In this document: positions 22,269 to 31,926 of the stretch, in pieces | Layout: each line of letters begins with the position of its first letter | Position numbering within the stretch: the stretch's first letter is position 1 | Source of the DNA: Deltaproteobacteria bacterium | GTDB taxonomy: Bacteria; Desulfobacterota; Desulfarculia; Adiutricales; Adiutricaceae | Assembly (NCBI GenBank): GCA_031273455.1 | Contig: JAISRZ010000065.1 | Location: 110,907 to 152,365 of the forward strand | DNA length: 41,459 nucleotides | Direction: 5' to 3' | Translations under genes and position numbers: made by a program | The notes under the pieces: model-generated | Told to the model about the DNA's origin: nothing | What the model saw: only the letters and a program-made list of their open reading frames with translations | Database searches by the model: none

Positions 22269-25200
22269 GTTTACCCCATGCGGCCTTAACCAGCCTGATT
22301 GGCGGGGCCACCATCTTTTCGTCCAGCGACCTGGTTATCACCCCCAATGACCAGGTCGTTTTCCAGATCCGGGAGCAGATCTTAAGCCAGAAAGAGGTCC
22401 TTCTAAACGTTAAGATCTGTTCCTTTGGTTTTTTGGAAAAGACCTTGGCCAAAGAGTATTGGCCGGAACTCATTGACAGTCTGGAAAGAACCTTTTTCTT
22501 AAACCACTTGGCCTTAAAACTTAGGCCAGTTTTAGATTTACCCGGATCGCCTACCCTATCGGAAACCTTTGACCTAGCCGAGCGACTGGCGGATGGCTTG
22601 GATCGTTTGCGTTTAGCGAGGCTCTCTTGGGAGACCATCGCCTCTTTAACCCCGGAAAACCTAGCCAAGGCCCTCGCGACCTTGGGTCAAGAGTATGAGA
22701 CTTTTTTAGGCGAGCGGATCGACCAGTTTGGGCGGCGCGTATTGATCTTAAACGCCTTAAGCGAAGGGCGAGAGTTTAAATACCTCCAAAAGATTAAGAC
22801 CATCCATTGCTACCACGCCCAAAGGCTTTCCCCGTTTGAGACGGCTTTATTAAAAGCCCTGGCCCAATCCGGTCGGACGGTCAATATCACCTTAGACACC
22901 CCTAACTGGCTCTTGGAGGCTGAGGATAGAGACATTAACCGGGCCTTTAAAAGGCTCCAGATATACCGGGACTTAGAGGATCCAGACCAGAGCTTGGTTG
23001 GTTTAAACCTTCTGACCGTGGACCCCGAGGCCCCGAACTATCCCAGCGTCCCCGAGGTTTTGCGGAAAGCCGCGGCCCAGATCTTTGGGCCGCCCTTTGA
23101 AGGCGAGGTTCCCGAGGTTAACGGGGCCATAACTATTTTAGCGGCCCCGAACCAATACCAAGAGGTGGAGGCCATAGGCCGGAGGCTTAAGCGGGCCATA
23201 GTTGAGGAAGGGGTTAGGCCCAGTCATTTGGGGGCGGTGGTTCCGCGGATCGATGAATGGCTCCCAGCCTTTATTGACGTGGGCCGACGTTTTGGCTTGG
23301 AGTTCCACTACCGTCGGGGCGAGTCTTTAAGCGACACGGGCCCGGTTCTGGCTATCATGGATCTTTTGGCTCTTTGGTCTTCCCATTGGGAGCTAAAAAG
23401 AGTCCTAAATATCTTAAGCTCACCCTATTTTGACTTTAAATTAAGCGGTATTCCCCTAGAAACTCTTTACGCGGCTGGGGTCTCGGATGACCGCCTGGGC
23501 GGAGGGTTTGAGCTTAATGTCCAGAAAGCCAATAAACAGAAAGATAACGCCCTAGAGCCCCTTTTAGAGGCGGTTAAAATTTTAAGGGAAGCTGGCTCTA
23601 GCTTAAAGCGGATCCACTCCTGGCCGATTTTTATCGCGACTTTTATGAGCTTACTGGAGCGTTTAAATTGGCCTAACTTAAAAGAAAATGACCCTAATGA
23701 GCCAGGGGCCGAGATTAGCCAGAAAGTGAGAAAGGAGTACGCGGAAAGGCTGACCCAGGAACCTTGGGCCAGAGACGAGTTTAATAAGGTTATCAACAAT
23801 TTTTGTCTGGCCGTGGCCAACTCCCCGTACGCCCCGGAGCCGAGTTTAGCCACCTTTAACTTTTGGCTAAAAAAGTTGATTAATGACATAGACCGCTCCT
23901 CTAATAGCTCAACCTCAGACGGTATATGGCTATTAAATTACTATGATTTACAAGGTTTGACGTTTGAAAAACTCTATTTAATGGGGCTAAACGATTCCAG
24001 CTTTCCCGTGGCCCGGGCGGAGAACCGTTGGTGGCCAGATGAGTTTTTAAAAAGCTTAGCCAAGACCTCTTTGGGCCGGAACCTTTGGAGCGATTCTTTT
24101 GAGACTTACCAAGGGGGCGAGGAGATTTTGGCGGCGGCTTTAGGGCAAGCCCAAGAGGTGGTTCTATCTTACTCGGAAACCTCCACCGAAAAAAACGCTA
24201 AACCTCTTTTGCCCTCGCCTTTTATAGAGTCCCTAAAGGCCATGTTTCCCGATAAGACCTATTGTTACGATAAGGCCCAGTATCCTGATAAGGACTCCTG
24301 TCCCATTAAGGACACCTGTTCAGATAGAGACTTTTGTCCGGTTAAGGCCATCCCGGTGGTCAAGGCGGGCTCCTTAGAGGAAGTTAATGAGTTAAGTGAC
24401 TACCGAGAGCTTTTAGTTTATCTAGCGGCGATGGGCGTAAGCGATTTAACGAATGAGCAAGTGGCCTTAATTCCCGAAAAAGATCCCCAAAGTTTGTGGG
24501 CGTCGCTTAAGGCCAGGCGTCAACCCTTAGAGCCTTTTGTCTTTAGCCCAGAATTTAGCGAACGCTTCATAAAGGCCCAAATAATGGGCCCTAAAGGGCC
24601 GGTTCTCGACCTAGCCGCTTTATCTGACTATATTTCTTGCCCTTTTAAATTTTATCTAGTTCACATTTTAAATATTTCAGTTCCGACTGAAGTTATTGAT
24701 GGCTGGTCGTCTTTCGCTAGAAGCGCCTTATGTCGCCAGGCGCTGACGGATTTTTTTCGGCCTCTGACGCAAGAAGGGGCGCGGCTGGACGTTTCTTGGT
24801 CGCGATTAGAAGGGATATTTGATGATAAGGCTAACTATTTAGCTAAAATTACGCCTTTAGGTCGGGAACCGCTCTATCAGCGGGGGAAGGAAAATCTTAA
24901 AGAGAGCTTAAAGGGTTGGCGGAACCGCAAGGACGCGGCTGATTTTCAGCGGGGCGAGGTTCTGGCTTTAAACTTCACTTTTGACCAACTAGATAACGCC
25001 GACGCCCCGCCAGTGGCCTTGGGGCGGGGCAAGGCTAGCTTTCACTTAAGGGGAAGAGTTAACCGGGTTGAGAAGTTAAAGGATGAGCTTATCGTTCGGG
25101 AATACGTCATCCACCGTTCAGATCGTTACGAAAACACTAGCGATAAGCTGGACCCGGAGGCGAAAAAACTCTCGACCCCCGGGACCCACTATAGAATTCT

Positions 25201-25438
25201 TTTAGGGGCTTTAGCCATTCGCGAAAAATATAAAAAAGATCCCCAAGCGATAATAGAGTTTATTGAGCCCCTGGAAAGAGACGAAATCTTAATCCTCGAC
25301 ACCCCTTTAGACTCATTTAAAGAGTTATTGGAAGAAGCTTATGAGGCTTTACTGCGAGGGAAACCCGTAACCGAGGACGCTGATTGCGATTCCTGTCACT
25401 ACCGGTCCATTTGCCCGGAAGCTAGGAATAAAGAATAA
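22265..25438 (+). CDS. addB: AddB-like subunit of the AddAB helicase-nuclease
   Basis: 1057 residues, the usual AddB size, directly upstream of an AddA gene. The C-terminal PD-(D/E)XK region keeps the four iron-sulfur cysteines: one in YISCPFKFYL (about residue 794) and three in CDSCHYRSIC near the end. The nuclease residues look lost: the expected GxxDR reads GRVNRVE (Asn933), and where DYK is expected the sequence reads REYVIH. A cysteine-rich, repeat-like insertion lies at about residues 660-695 (CYDK, SCPIKD, TCSDRD, FCPVKA). AddB supports recombination and repair of double-strand breaks with AddA. It starts with ATG inside the CheX-like stop. Confidence 0.82.
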   Translation: MSLPHAALTSLIGGATIFSSSDLVITPNDQVVFQIREQILSQKEVLLNVKICSFGFLEKTLAKEYWPELIDSLERTFFLNHLALKLRPVLDLPGSPTLSETFDLAERLADGLDRLRLARLSWETIASLTPENLAKALATLGQEYETFLGERIDQFGRRVLILNALSEGREFKYLQKIKTIHCYHAQRLSPFETALLKALAQSGRTVNITLDTPNWLLEAEDRDINRAFKRLQIYRDLEDPDQSLVGLNLLTVDPEAPNYPSVPEVLRKAAAQIFGPPFEGEVPEVNGAITILAAPNQYQEVEAIGRRLKRAIVEEGVRPSHLGAVVPRIDEWLPAFIDVGRRFGLEFHYRRGESLSDTGPVLAIMDLLALWSSHWELKRVLNILSSPYFDFKLSGIPLETLYAAGVSDDRLGGGFELNVQKANKQKDNALEPLLEAVKILREAGSSLKRIHSWPIFIATFMSLLERLNWPNLKENDPNEPGAEISQKVRKEYAERLTQEPWARDEFNKVINNFCLAVANSPYAPEPSLATFNFWLKKLINDIDRSSNSSTSDGIWLLNYYDLQGLTFEKLYLMGLNDSSFPVARAENRWWPDEFLKSLAKTSLGRNLWSDSFETYQGGEEILAAALGQAQEVVLSYSETSTEKNAKPLLPSPFIESLKAMFPDKTYCYDKAQYPDKDSCPIKDTCSDRDFCPVKAIPVVKAGSLEEVNELSDYRELLVYLAAMGVSDLTNEQVALIPEKDPQSLWASLKARRQPLEPFVFSPEFSERFIKAQIMGPKGPVLDLAALSDYISCPFKFYLVHILNISVPTEVIDGWSSFARSALCRQALTDFFRPLTQEGARLDVSWSRLEGIFDDKANYLAKITPLGREPLYQRGKENLKESLKGWRNRKDAADFQRGEVLALNFTFDQLDNADAPPVALGRGKASFHLRGRVNRVEKLKDELIVREYVIHRSDRYENTSDKLDPEAKKLSTPGTHYRILLGALAIREKYKKDPQAIIEFIEPLERDEILILDTPLDSFKELLEEAYEALLRGKPVTEDADCDSCHYRSICPEARNKE

Positions 25439-25464
25439 AACAGCGTTAATTTTTGCGCTATAAC

Positions 25465-28400
25465 ATGGAAAAAGCGATAAGTATGGTTAAAACGCTGGAT
25501 AAAGATGAAGACAAACGGCAAGGTGAGGCGATCAGTTGCCGGGTAAACCTTTGCTTAAAGGCCGGGGCGGGCAGTGGGAAGACCACCACCTTGGTCGAGC
25601 ACGTGTTAGGCTATGTGGCGGAAAATCCGTCAGAGCGCTCCATAGCTAAAATTTTAGCCATCACCTTTACGGAGAAAGCCGCGACCGAGATCCGCGAGAG
25701 GATCGGCTCCGCCTTGTGGAAACGGTATAAAGAGGCCGTTACGGCTAAGGATCGGGCGGGTCAAAAACTCTGGGATCGGGAGATCCGGACGTTTTGCCAA
25801 GCCTTTATTGGCACCATCCATGGCTACGCCATGGGTTTAATCAAAGACTACTCCTTCTATTTAAAACTCCCCCAGGACGTTACGGTCGATGACTCTTGGG
25901 CTTGGGCCGATTTGTCTGACTATTTGATTGACGCCCTGGCGGATAAAGAGCCGAACGTCTTAAAGGCGTTGGACTATATACCTTTAAACTCTTATGGGCG
26001 CCAGTTTTCCTTATCATCGGCTCTTAGCGTTATCTTAACTCGTCTTTCGGGTTGGGGGCTTAGCGGTCTTTCTTTATTAAAGACGGAAAAACCACCGCTA
26101 TCCGCGCTTATTAAAGATTATAAAGACCAACGCGCGGCCCTGGCGGTGGCTTACGCCAATAATAAAAAACTAGCTAAATACGAAGAGGCATTTAGTTACT
26201 TTTTAACCGATGACGATGACGATCTTATTAAAGAGGCCAATCGGTTCGAAAAATCAGATTATGACCGTCACGCCGGCTTACTTAAGCTGACCTCCTTATT
26301 TACGCCAAAATTAAGGCTTCTGGGGAAAAGCCAGGCCAAGATTATACCGCCAGAGCGCGACGCTTGCGTCAACGCGGCCAACCTTATAACCGTTTATTTG
26401 CAAGATATATTATGCGCCGAGGTTTTAAAGCCCTTAGTGGCCTTATCGGCTAAGGTCCTTCCAGAAGTTCGCTTAAGGCGTCTAGCTCGGGGAAGTATCG
26501 ACTATGACGATATCCTTTCTTTGGCTAGGGATCTACTTAGGGATAGAGCCGTAGTCAGAAACCGCGAGCGCGAGAAATGGGACTTGGTCTTAGTTGATGA
26601 GTTTCAAGACACTAACCGCTTACAAACGGATCTTTTAGCCCCCATCTTAGACCAGGAGGAAAGAGGGCTTAATTGGGGGGAACTTAATTGGGCTTTTCTT
26701 CCCTCAAAGCTCCGCGTCTTTGGGGATAGCAACCAATCCATTTACCGCTTTCGGGGAGCCGAGTCGCGGATTATGGATGATTTAGCCGAGACTTTAAAAA
26801 ATCATGGGCGAACTATAAACCTAGAGATAAACTATCGTTCTCAACCTGAGTTAGTGTATTTTTTTAATACATTTTTTCGCCAAAATCTAACCACTTACAC
26901 TGATCAGACTCCCAATCGAGATTCTTGTTATCCGGACCCTAAAGTCGCCTGGTTGACGGAAAACTTTAGTGGCAACTTAAACCATAAACCTTGGAAGGTT
27001 AGGCAATCTAAGATCCTGGTTATGTACCTAGCGAAGCTGTTTAGCGGAGAGGCCGGGGTCAGGGTCCAGACCAAGGAAAAAAAGGGTCAGCCGCCTGAAG
27101 AGCCCCGACTTCCTTTACCGGGGGACATTGGCCTTCTTTTTCGCTCTAGAACTCATATCGGGCTTTTTGAAAGAGCCATCATTGAGGCTGGTTATCCTTG
27201 CCACATTGTTAAAGGCTTAAGCTTTTCCGATCTGCCCGAGATCATGGGGCTAACTTCTTTTTACTGTAGTCTCATGGATTACGCGGTCGACTATTATCTA
27301 TACGGTTTTTTGACTTCGTCCTTTGGCCCGGTTAGTCATAAAACCTTGGAGGCTTTAGTTTGGGCGAACGATAAGCCAGTCGCCCTATCCAGCTATTTCA
27401 CTTCGGCTAGCCTAAAGTGGCCTAAGGGGATTAACCAAAAGGATCTCATAGTCTTAGACGAGATCCGCGAGCTTTACTTAGCCTTAAAACCTCTAGTTTA
27501 TCGGCGGCCCACTGGGGAGATATTGGAGACCGCTTTAGAAGCCAGATACCTCTTGCCTTTGGTCGCGGGAACGGGCGGCGATGGTTTGGAGAAGGTTCGG
27601 GTTATCCAACAGTTTTTAGGGTTCGCTAAAAGTTTGCCTTATCACGATCCGCGTTTAGCCCAAAGCCCAGTGGATCAGCTCTTGGCCTTATGGGCTAACG
27701 AGTCCGCCAAAGAAAATGAGCCTGTCGCGGAAAATGAGACCGTGGGTAACGCCATTAATATCCTGACCATCCACCAGGCCAAGGGCTTGGAGTTTCCGGT
27801 GACCATCATCCCGGAAGCGGACCGTTATGATCACCACCCGGTGGATCTTTTGATTGACGATGAGGGCCATTTAGCTCTCTCTTTCCGCGACGCTAGAGGA
27901 GTCAGGTTGGAAAACTGGGAGTTTCAAGCCATTAAGGATTCTTTGGAGCGTAAAGACTATTTAGAAAGGCGTCGGCTCTTTTACGTGGCCGCGACCCGCG
28001 CTCGGGATCATTTGGTTTTGCTTGGTAAAACGCCAAGCCCTGACAGTAAGGCCTTCTTAACGCCTATAGCCACTGATTTAGCCACCGAAAAGCCTAAGTT
28101 AGCTAAATTGGTTAAAGTTCTTAACGAGTGGCCGGAAACTGTCCCCGAGGCCGCGGAAAGTGTGGCCCTTGAGTCTAAAAGCCTTAGCGAGCCGAGCCCT
28201 AAGCCAGCTTCGGTTGACCTATCGGCTAACTTAATCCAACCGCCTAGCCCTAAACCGTACCGTTACTCATCAGTGGTTAAGTTCGCGGAAAATGAGGATA
28301 ACTGGCCTAACTTAGTTTCGCCCGAGGATATCTTATCCGAGGAACGCGATTACGCGGAGATCGAAGGGAAAGTGGGGCCCATAGGCCCAACCGAGGCGAG

Positions 28401-28881
28401 AGTCAAAGGGGTCCTTTTTCACGCTTTACTCGAGGAAACGGATTACGCTTGGGATTTAGAAAAGTATATTAATCGCCTACACTTTCTGGCTAAAAGGGAA
28501 TCAGCCACTTTAACCAAAGAGGAAGCCGAGTATATCGCTGGCCGGGCCATGGCCTTCCAGGATAGCCCTTTAGGGCGGGACGCGGCGGCGGCTTTTAACG
28601 CGGGCCGGTATTTCTTTCGGGAGGAGAACTTTTGGCTCAAGGTGGTCGCGCCGGCTAAAAATGGCCCCAAGGGCTCGGAAGAGGTGACTTACATCTTGAA
28701 CGGGGTTATTGATCTCTTCTTTCTCCGCGAGGATGGCCGCGGTCAGGTGGTGGACTACAAACTGGCCAAAAACAAAGGGGTTAAAGCCTACAACCGGCAG
28801 TTAGAAATCTATAAGCTAGCCTTAAGGAAGGCCGGGTTTAGTAACGAGGTTTTAGGCGAATTATGGTACGCGGAGTCTTAA
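25465..28881 (+). CDS. addA: AddA-like UvrD-family helicase with C-terminal nuclease
   Basis: 1138 residues. All superfamily 1 helicase motifs are visible: AGAGSGKTT (Walker A, Lys39), AITFTEKAATEI, LVDEFQDTN, VFGDSNQSIYRFRGAE, NYRSQPEL, LTIHQAKGLEF and LFYVAATRARDHL. The C-terminal PD-(D/E)XK nuclease is intact, with GVIDLFF, VVDYKLAK (Asp1097) and QLEIYKLAL. It unwinds and trims broken DNA ends for RecA loading together with AddB. The ATG at 25465 was chosen; an in-frame TTG at 25453 is possible, and neither has a clear ribosome site. Its TAA overlaps the stop codon of the converging zur gene. Confidence 0.92.
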   Translation: MEKAISMVKTLDKDEDKRQGEAISCRVNLCLKAGAGSGKTTTLVEHVLGYVAENPSERSIAKILAITFTEKAATEIRERIGSALWKRYKEAVTAKDRAGQKLWDREIRTFCQAFIGTIHGYAMGLIKDYSFYLKLPQDVTVDDSWAWADLSDYLIDALADKEPNVLKALDYIPLNSYGRQFSLSSALSVILTRLSGWGLSGLSLLKTEKPPLSALIKDYKDQRAALAVAYANNKKLAKYEEAFSYFLTDDDDDLIKEANRFEKSDYDRHAGLLKLTSLFTPKLRLLGKSQAKIIPPERDACVNAANLITVYLQDILCAEVLKPLVALSAKVLPEVRLRRLARGSIDYDDILSLARDLLRDRAVVRNREREKWDLVLVDEFQDTNRLQTDLLAPILDQEERGLNWGELNWAFLPSKLRVFGDSNQSIYRFRGAESRIMDDLAETLKNHGRTINLEINYRSQPELVYFFNTFFRQNLTTYTDQTPNRDSCYPDPKVAWLTENFSGNLNHKPWKVRQSKILVMYLAKLFSGEAGVRVQTKEKKGQPPEEPRLPLPGDIGLLFRSRTHIGLFERAIIEAGYPCHIVKGLSFSDLPEIMGLTSFYCSLMDYAVDYYLYGFLTSSFGPVSHKTLEALVWANDKPVALSSYFTSASLKWPKGINQKDLIVLDEIRELYLALKPLVYRRPTGEILETALEARYLLPLVAGTGGDGLEKVRVIQQFLGFAKSLPYHDPRLAQSPVDQLLALWANESAKENEPVAENETVGNAINILTIHQAKGLEFPVTIIPEADRYDHHPVDLLIDDEGHLALSFRDARGVRLENWEFQAIKDSLERKDYLERRRLFYVAATRARDHLVLLGKTPSPDSKAFLTPIATDLATEKPKLAKLVKVLNEWPETVPEAAESVALESKSLSEPSPKPASVDLSANLIQPPSPKPYRYSSVVKFAENEDNWPNLVSPEDILSEERDYAEIEGKVGPIGPTEARVKGVLFHALLEETDYAWDLEKYINRLHFLAKRESATLTKEEAEYIAGRAMAFQDSPLGRDAAAAFNAGRYFFREENFWLKVVAPAKNGPKGSEEVTYILNGVIDLFFLREDGRGQVVDYKLAKNKGVKAYNRQLEIYKLALRKAGFSNEVLGELWYAES

Positions 28882-29279
28882 ACGCTATCTTGGCAACTTG
28901 GGCAAAGGCCGCGGATTTCCACGCTACCCGCGGTTAAGCTGAGGCCCAGTTCGTTTAAACGCTCAAAAATGGATAGGTATAAGCCACTATCGTTTAGCTC
29001 GGTCGTTTTCCGGCACCTTTGGCAGACAACTATGAGCGGCTGATGCTCAATCTCGCTATTTAAGCAAGCCATAAACGCGTTAATGGAACTGACCCGGTGG
29101 ACAAGGGCGTTACTTTCTAGGTAGTCTAAAATACGGTAAACCGTGGCCGCGGTTATCTTAAAGCCTTTTCGCCGCGCGGCTTCCAAAATGTCATAGGCTT
29201 TGACCGGCTCTTTGGCCTCCACTAGGACGTCCAAGATGAGGCTTCTGAGTTTGGTCATAGCGGGACGCTCTTTGGTCAT
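28878..29279 (-). CDS. zur: Zur-like Fur-family zinc-responsive repressor
   Basis: 133 residues. An N-terminal winged helix (AYDILEAARRKGFKITAATVYRILDYLESNALVHRV, read in segments) is typical of Fur proteins, and two CxxC pairs (CQRC and CPSC) form the structural zinc site. Context argues for Zur rather than Fur: it is the last gene of a zinc-regulated operon, and a Zur-like palindrome precedes that operon. Its ATG overlaps the stop of the DUF3299 gene (ATGA), with AAGGA upstream. Its stop overlaps that of addA on the other strand. Autoregulation is inferred. Confidence 0.85.
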   Translation of the reverse strand: MTKERPAMTKLRSLILDVLVEAKEPVKAYDILEAARRKGFKITAATVYRILDYLESNALVHRVSSINAFMACLNSEIEHQPLIVVCQRCRKTTELNDSGLYLSIFERLNELGLSLTAGSVEIRGLCPSCQDSV

Positions 29280-29902
29280 GGCTGTTGTTCCTTGTAGATC
29301 TCCACTTTGTCGGCTTTAATGGTGTAACCCGCCGGGCCAAACTCCGACTCAAACCGGTCCACGCTAATCTTCCCATAAACCCAGACCACATCCATGGAAA
29401 AGACGCCGGATAAGGGTTTTTCGGGTTTGACGTAGACTATCTGGTTCGGCGGCGGCGGGGGCACATGGATGCAAGCTCCAAAGTACGGGACCAGTAAAAA
29501 ATCCTCGATCTCGGTTTTCTCAAAGTCCAATGGCACTACGAACCCCGGGATTTTAATAGGCCGTCCGCCTATCTTTTTATTGACCGGGGCCGCGTTCCAG
29601 CGTTTTAAAAACTCCTCCAAGGCCTTTTCCACCCGGGGGTCGTTATCGGACATCTCGTCCAGTTTAAGGTCCTCAAAAATCTGCTCCGGTTTCCACTCTG
29701 GCGGAACCAGCTCCTCCCAGATAAGCCAGTTTCTTTCGTAATAGCCGTTAACCATTTGGCCCTTGGCGTCATTAGCCTCGTCTTGAGCTTTAGCCGGGCT
29801 AGGTAAAGGGATAAGCGTAGGCCAGTAATCCTCCGCTGGCCCTTGGATGATCCCTAAGAGCAGAAATATCAGCGACACGCGGATGGCGTAGTGTTTAAAC
29901 AT
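29276..29902 (-). CDS. DUF3299-family exported protein of the zinc-regulated operon
   Basis: 208 residues. An N-terminal hydrophobic segment (VSLIFLLLGIIQG) acts as a signal peptide or anchor. The C-terminal half has the features of DUF3299: KIPGFVVPLDFE, FLLVPYFGACIHVPPPPPNQIVYV and VWVYGKISV. Proteins of this family are encoded with ZrgA-type genes and belong to a putative zinc-handling envelope system. The cysteine and histidine in GACIHVP are candidate metal ligands. GAGGA precedes the ATG, 33 bases after the permease. Confidence 0.82.
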   Translation of the reverse strand: MFKHYAIRVSLIFLLLGIIQGPAEDYWPTLIPLPSPAKAQDEANDAKGQMVNGYYERNWLIWEELVPPEWKPEQIFEDLKLDEMSDNDPRVEKALEEFLKRWNAAPVNKKIGGRPIKIPGFVVPLDFEKTEIEDFLLVPYFGACIHVPPPPPNQIVYVKPEKPLSGVFSMDVVWVYGKISVDRFESEFGPAGYTIKADKVEIYKEQQP

Positions 29903-29935
29903 GCGTCCTCATTAGCGTTTCTAGGCGAGTGTCAG

Positions 29936-31204
29936 TTAGACGTTACGGTTAAGGCCATCGGCTAGGCTAAAGAAATAAGCCCGAATGGCTGGCCCTAAGC
30001 TCGCGATGACCCCAGCCGCCAAAATTCCCCCTAAGATCCACCACTCTCGGGCGGTCGGGGGGCTTAGCTCCAGTAAGGCCCCAAAGTGGACCAAAAGGTA
30101 AGGCCCTAAAAAGGCCAAGACCCCAGCTAAGATGGCGAGGCCAATAATTAGGCCGGTTAAAGTCAGCCAAAACCCCTCCAGGGCTATAAGGAGTAAGATG
30201 TCCAAGGGGCTAGCCCCTAAAGACCGGAGGATGGCTAGCTCCCGCCTTCTTTCGCTTAACCCGGCCAGCATGGTGGCCGCAAGACCCAAAAGGCCGGTTA
30301 TGGTGACTAAGATGGACACCAAAAAGAGGATCCGCTCGCCGTTTCCTAGAAGCTGAAAGATCTGGTCCATGGCCACCCCGGGCAGAACCGCCGAAAGGGC
30401 CTCCCCGGAAAAGGCGTGGATCTTTTCCTGAGCTTGAAAGATGTAACGTCGGTTTTTTAAACCCACCAGTAAGGCGGTGACGCTTTTGGGGGTTAAGTTA
30501 AACTTCCTGACGTCTTCGGCTTTAACTCTAAAGCCGGGCAAAGGAGCCCCGCCCCGCCAGTCCACGTGGATGGCTTCCATGGACTCTAAGCTAATGTATA
30601 AGCTCCGGTCCACCGGTGAGCCCGTGGGGGCTAAGATCCCCACCACGGTGAAGGGTTTGTCGTCATGGGTCCGGGGTCGGTCGCCGCCGCCATGGCTTAA
30701 AACTATTTTTTGGCCCAACTGGTAGTTCAGGCGTAAGGCCACTTCCGCCCCTAAAACCGTCTCAAAAAGCCCATTTTCCGGTCGCCCGCTAGCCACGCTT
30801 AAAGACCGGTTCCGGCGGTAGCGGTAGTGGGCTAGATAGTTCTCGTCCGTGGCCACCACCGGAAAGCCCCGGTGAAAATCGCCCATGGATAAAGGGATGA
30901 CCCAAGCCACTTCCGGTAACTTGGCCACTTTTTGAACATTGTCAAAGCCAAGGTTATTGGAGGCCCCGCCTAAGTGGAAGATGGCGTATAAAACCAGCTC
31001 GGCGTGGCTACCTCGGGCCCCAACCAGTAGATCCACCCCGTAAACGCTTTGGGTGAAGCTTTCCCTAATTTGGGTTCTTAAGCGCTCCAAGCCCACCAGC
31101 AAAACCGTGGACAGAACGATGGAGAAAAGGATTAGGCCTAAGGTCCCTCGACGGTTCCAGGCGCTTTGGCCGGCTAAGAAAGCTAAGGTTTTAAGGCGGC
31201 TCAC
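29936..31204 (-). CDS. FtsX/MacB-like ABC permease of the zinc-regulated operon
   Basis: 422 residues with one N-terminal helix (LGLILFSIVLSTVLLVGL), a large periplasmic domain and three C-terminal helices. The C-terminal region has the FtsX-type loop ERRRELAILRSLGASPLDI. It pairs with the ATPase encoded before it: the GTG start overlaps the ATPase stop. In Zrg-type operons this pair is thought to act on envelope components needed for zinc acquisition rather than as a direct ion channel. Substrate is not shown. Confidence 0.87.
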   Translation of the reverse strand: MSRLKTLAFLAGQSAWNRRGTLGLILFSIVLSTVLLVGLERLRTQIRESFTQSVYGVDLLVGARGSHAELVLYAIFHLGGASNNLGFDNVQKVAKLPEVAWVIPLSMGDFHRGFPVVATDENYLAHYRYRRNRSLSVASGRPENGLFETVLGAEVALRLNYQLGQKIVLSHGGGDRPRTHDDKPFTVVGILAPTGSPVDRSLYISLESMEAIHVDWRGGAPLPGFRVKAEDVRKFNLTPKSVTALLVGLKNRRYIFQAQEKIHAFSGEALSAVLPGVAMDQIFQLLGNGERILFLVSILVTITGLLGLAATMLAGLSERRRELAILRSLGASPLDILLLIALEGFWLTLTGLIIGLAILAGVLAFLGPYLLVHFGALLELSPPTAREWWILGGILAAGVIASLGPAIRAYFFSLADGLNRNV

Positions 31205-31926
31205 GCTGGACCATTCTTTTTAGAGGGTTTTAAGTCGCTAACCGACACTTGGGTCGTAAAGCGCGGGGCCAAAGAAGAGTCATGGCTCACAAAAAGGACG
31301 CTGGCGCCAGCTTTTTGGCACTCGGACAAGAGTAAGTCAATAAAAGCTAACCTGCGGTCCGCGTCCAAGGAGGAGGTTGGCTCATCGGCCATGATTAAAG
31401 GCGGTTGGCCTAAAAGGGCCCGGGCCGCGGCCACCCTTTGCCGCTGCCCCACGGACAAGCGGTCGGCGGGCCTTAACCAACTTTCTTTTTCCAAGTCTAA
31501 ACTAGTCAATAAACTCTCCGTGGCCGCGGCCACGGAGCCAAAGGCTTTAATGGCTCGCTCTCGCCTAAAGGGAGACAAGCGGGCCGCGAGACTGACGTTG
31601 TCTTGGGCTGAAAGATAAGGCAATAAGTTAAAGCTCTGAAAAATAAGCCCGATTTTATCGCCCCTAAAGCGATCGCGTTTGGGCCCAGACAGGGCGCTTA
31701 GGGGTTGACCGTGGACGAGGATTTGACCTTCCGTGGGCGAGAGCAAACCAGCGATGAGGCTTAAAAGGGTGCTTTTGCCGCTGCCGCTGGGGCCCGCCAC
31801 AAAGACCGTTTCTCCTTGGTCGATCTTAAGCCGCTCAATCGTTAGAAGAGGCTCTTGACCGGGCCACTTAAAGGTGACTCCGGTCAAGAGAACCGCGGGG
31901 ATCGGCCCGGCGGGGTTATCTACCAT
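31201..31926 (-). CDS. ABC transporter ATP-binding protein of the zinc-regulated operon
   Basis: 241 residues of the LolD/MacB class. Walker A is GPSGSGKST, the Q-loop LIFQSFNLLPYL, the signature LSVGQRQRVAAARALL, and Walker B LIMADEPTSSLD, with SHDS following. It powers the adjacent FtsX-like permease. The start codon lies inside the end of the ZrgA-like gene (7-base overlap), so the genes are translationally coupled. Confidence 0.9.
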   Translation of the reverse strand: MVDNPAGPIPAVLLTGVTFKWPGQEPLLTIERLKIDQGETVFVAGPSGSGKSTLLSLIAGLLSPTEGQILVHGQPLSALSGPKRDRFRGDKIGLIFQSFNLLPYLSAQDNVSLAARLSPFRRERAIKAFGSVAAATESLLTSLDLEKESWLRPADRLSVGQRQRVAAARALLGQPPLIMADEPTSSLDADRRLAFIDLLLSECQKAGASVLFVSHDSSLAPRFTTQVSVSDLKPSKKNGPA

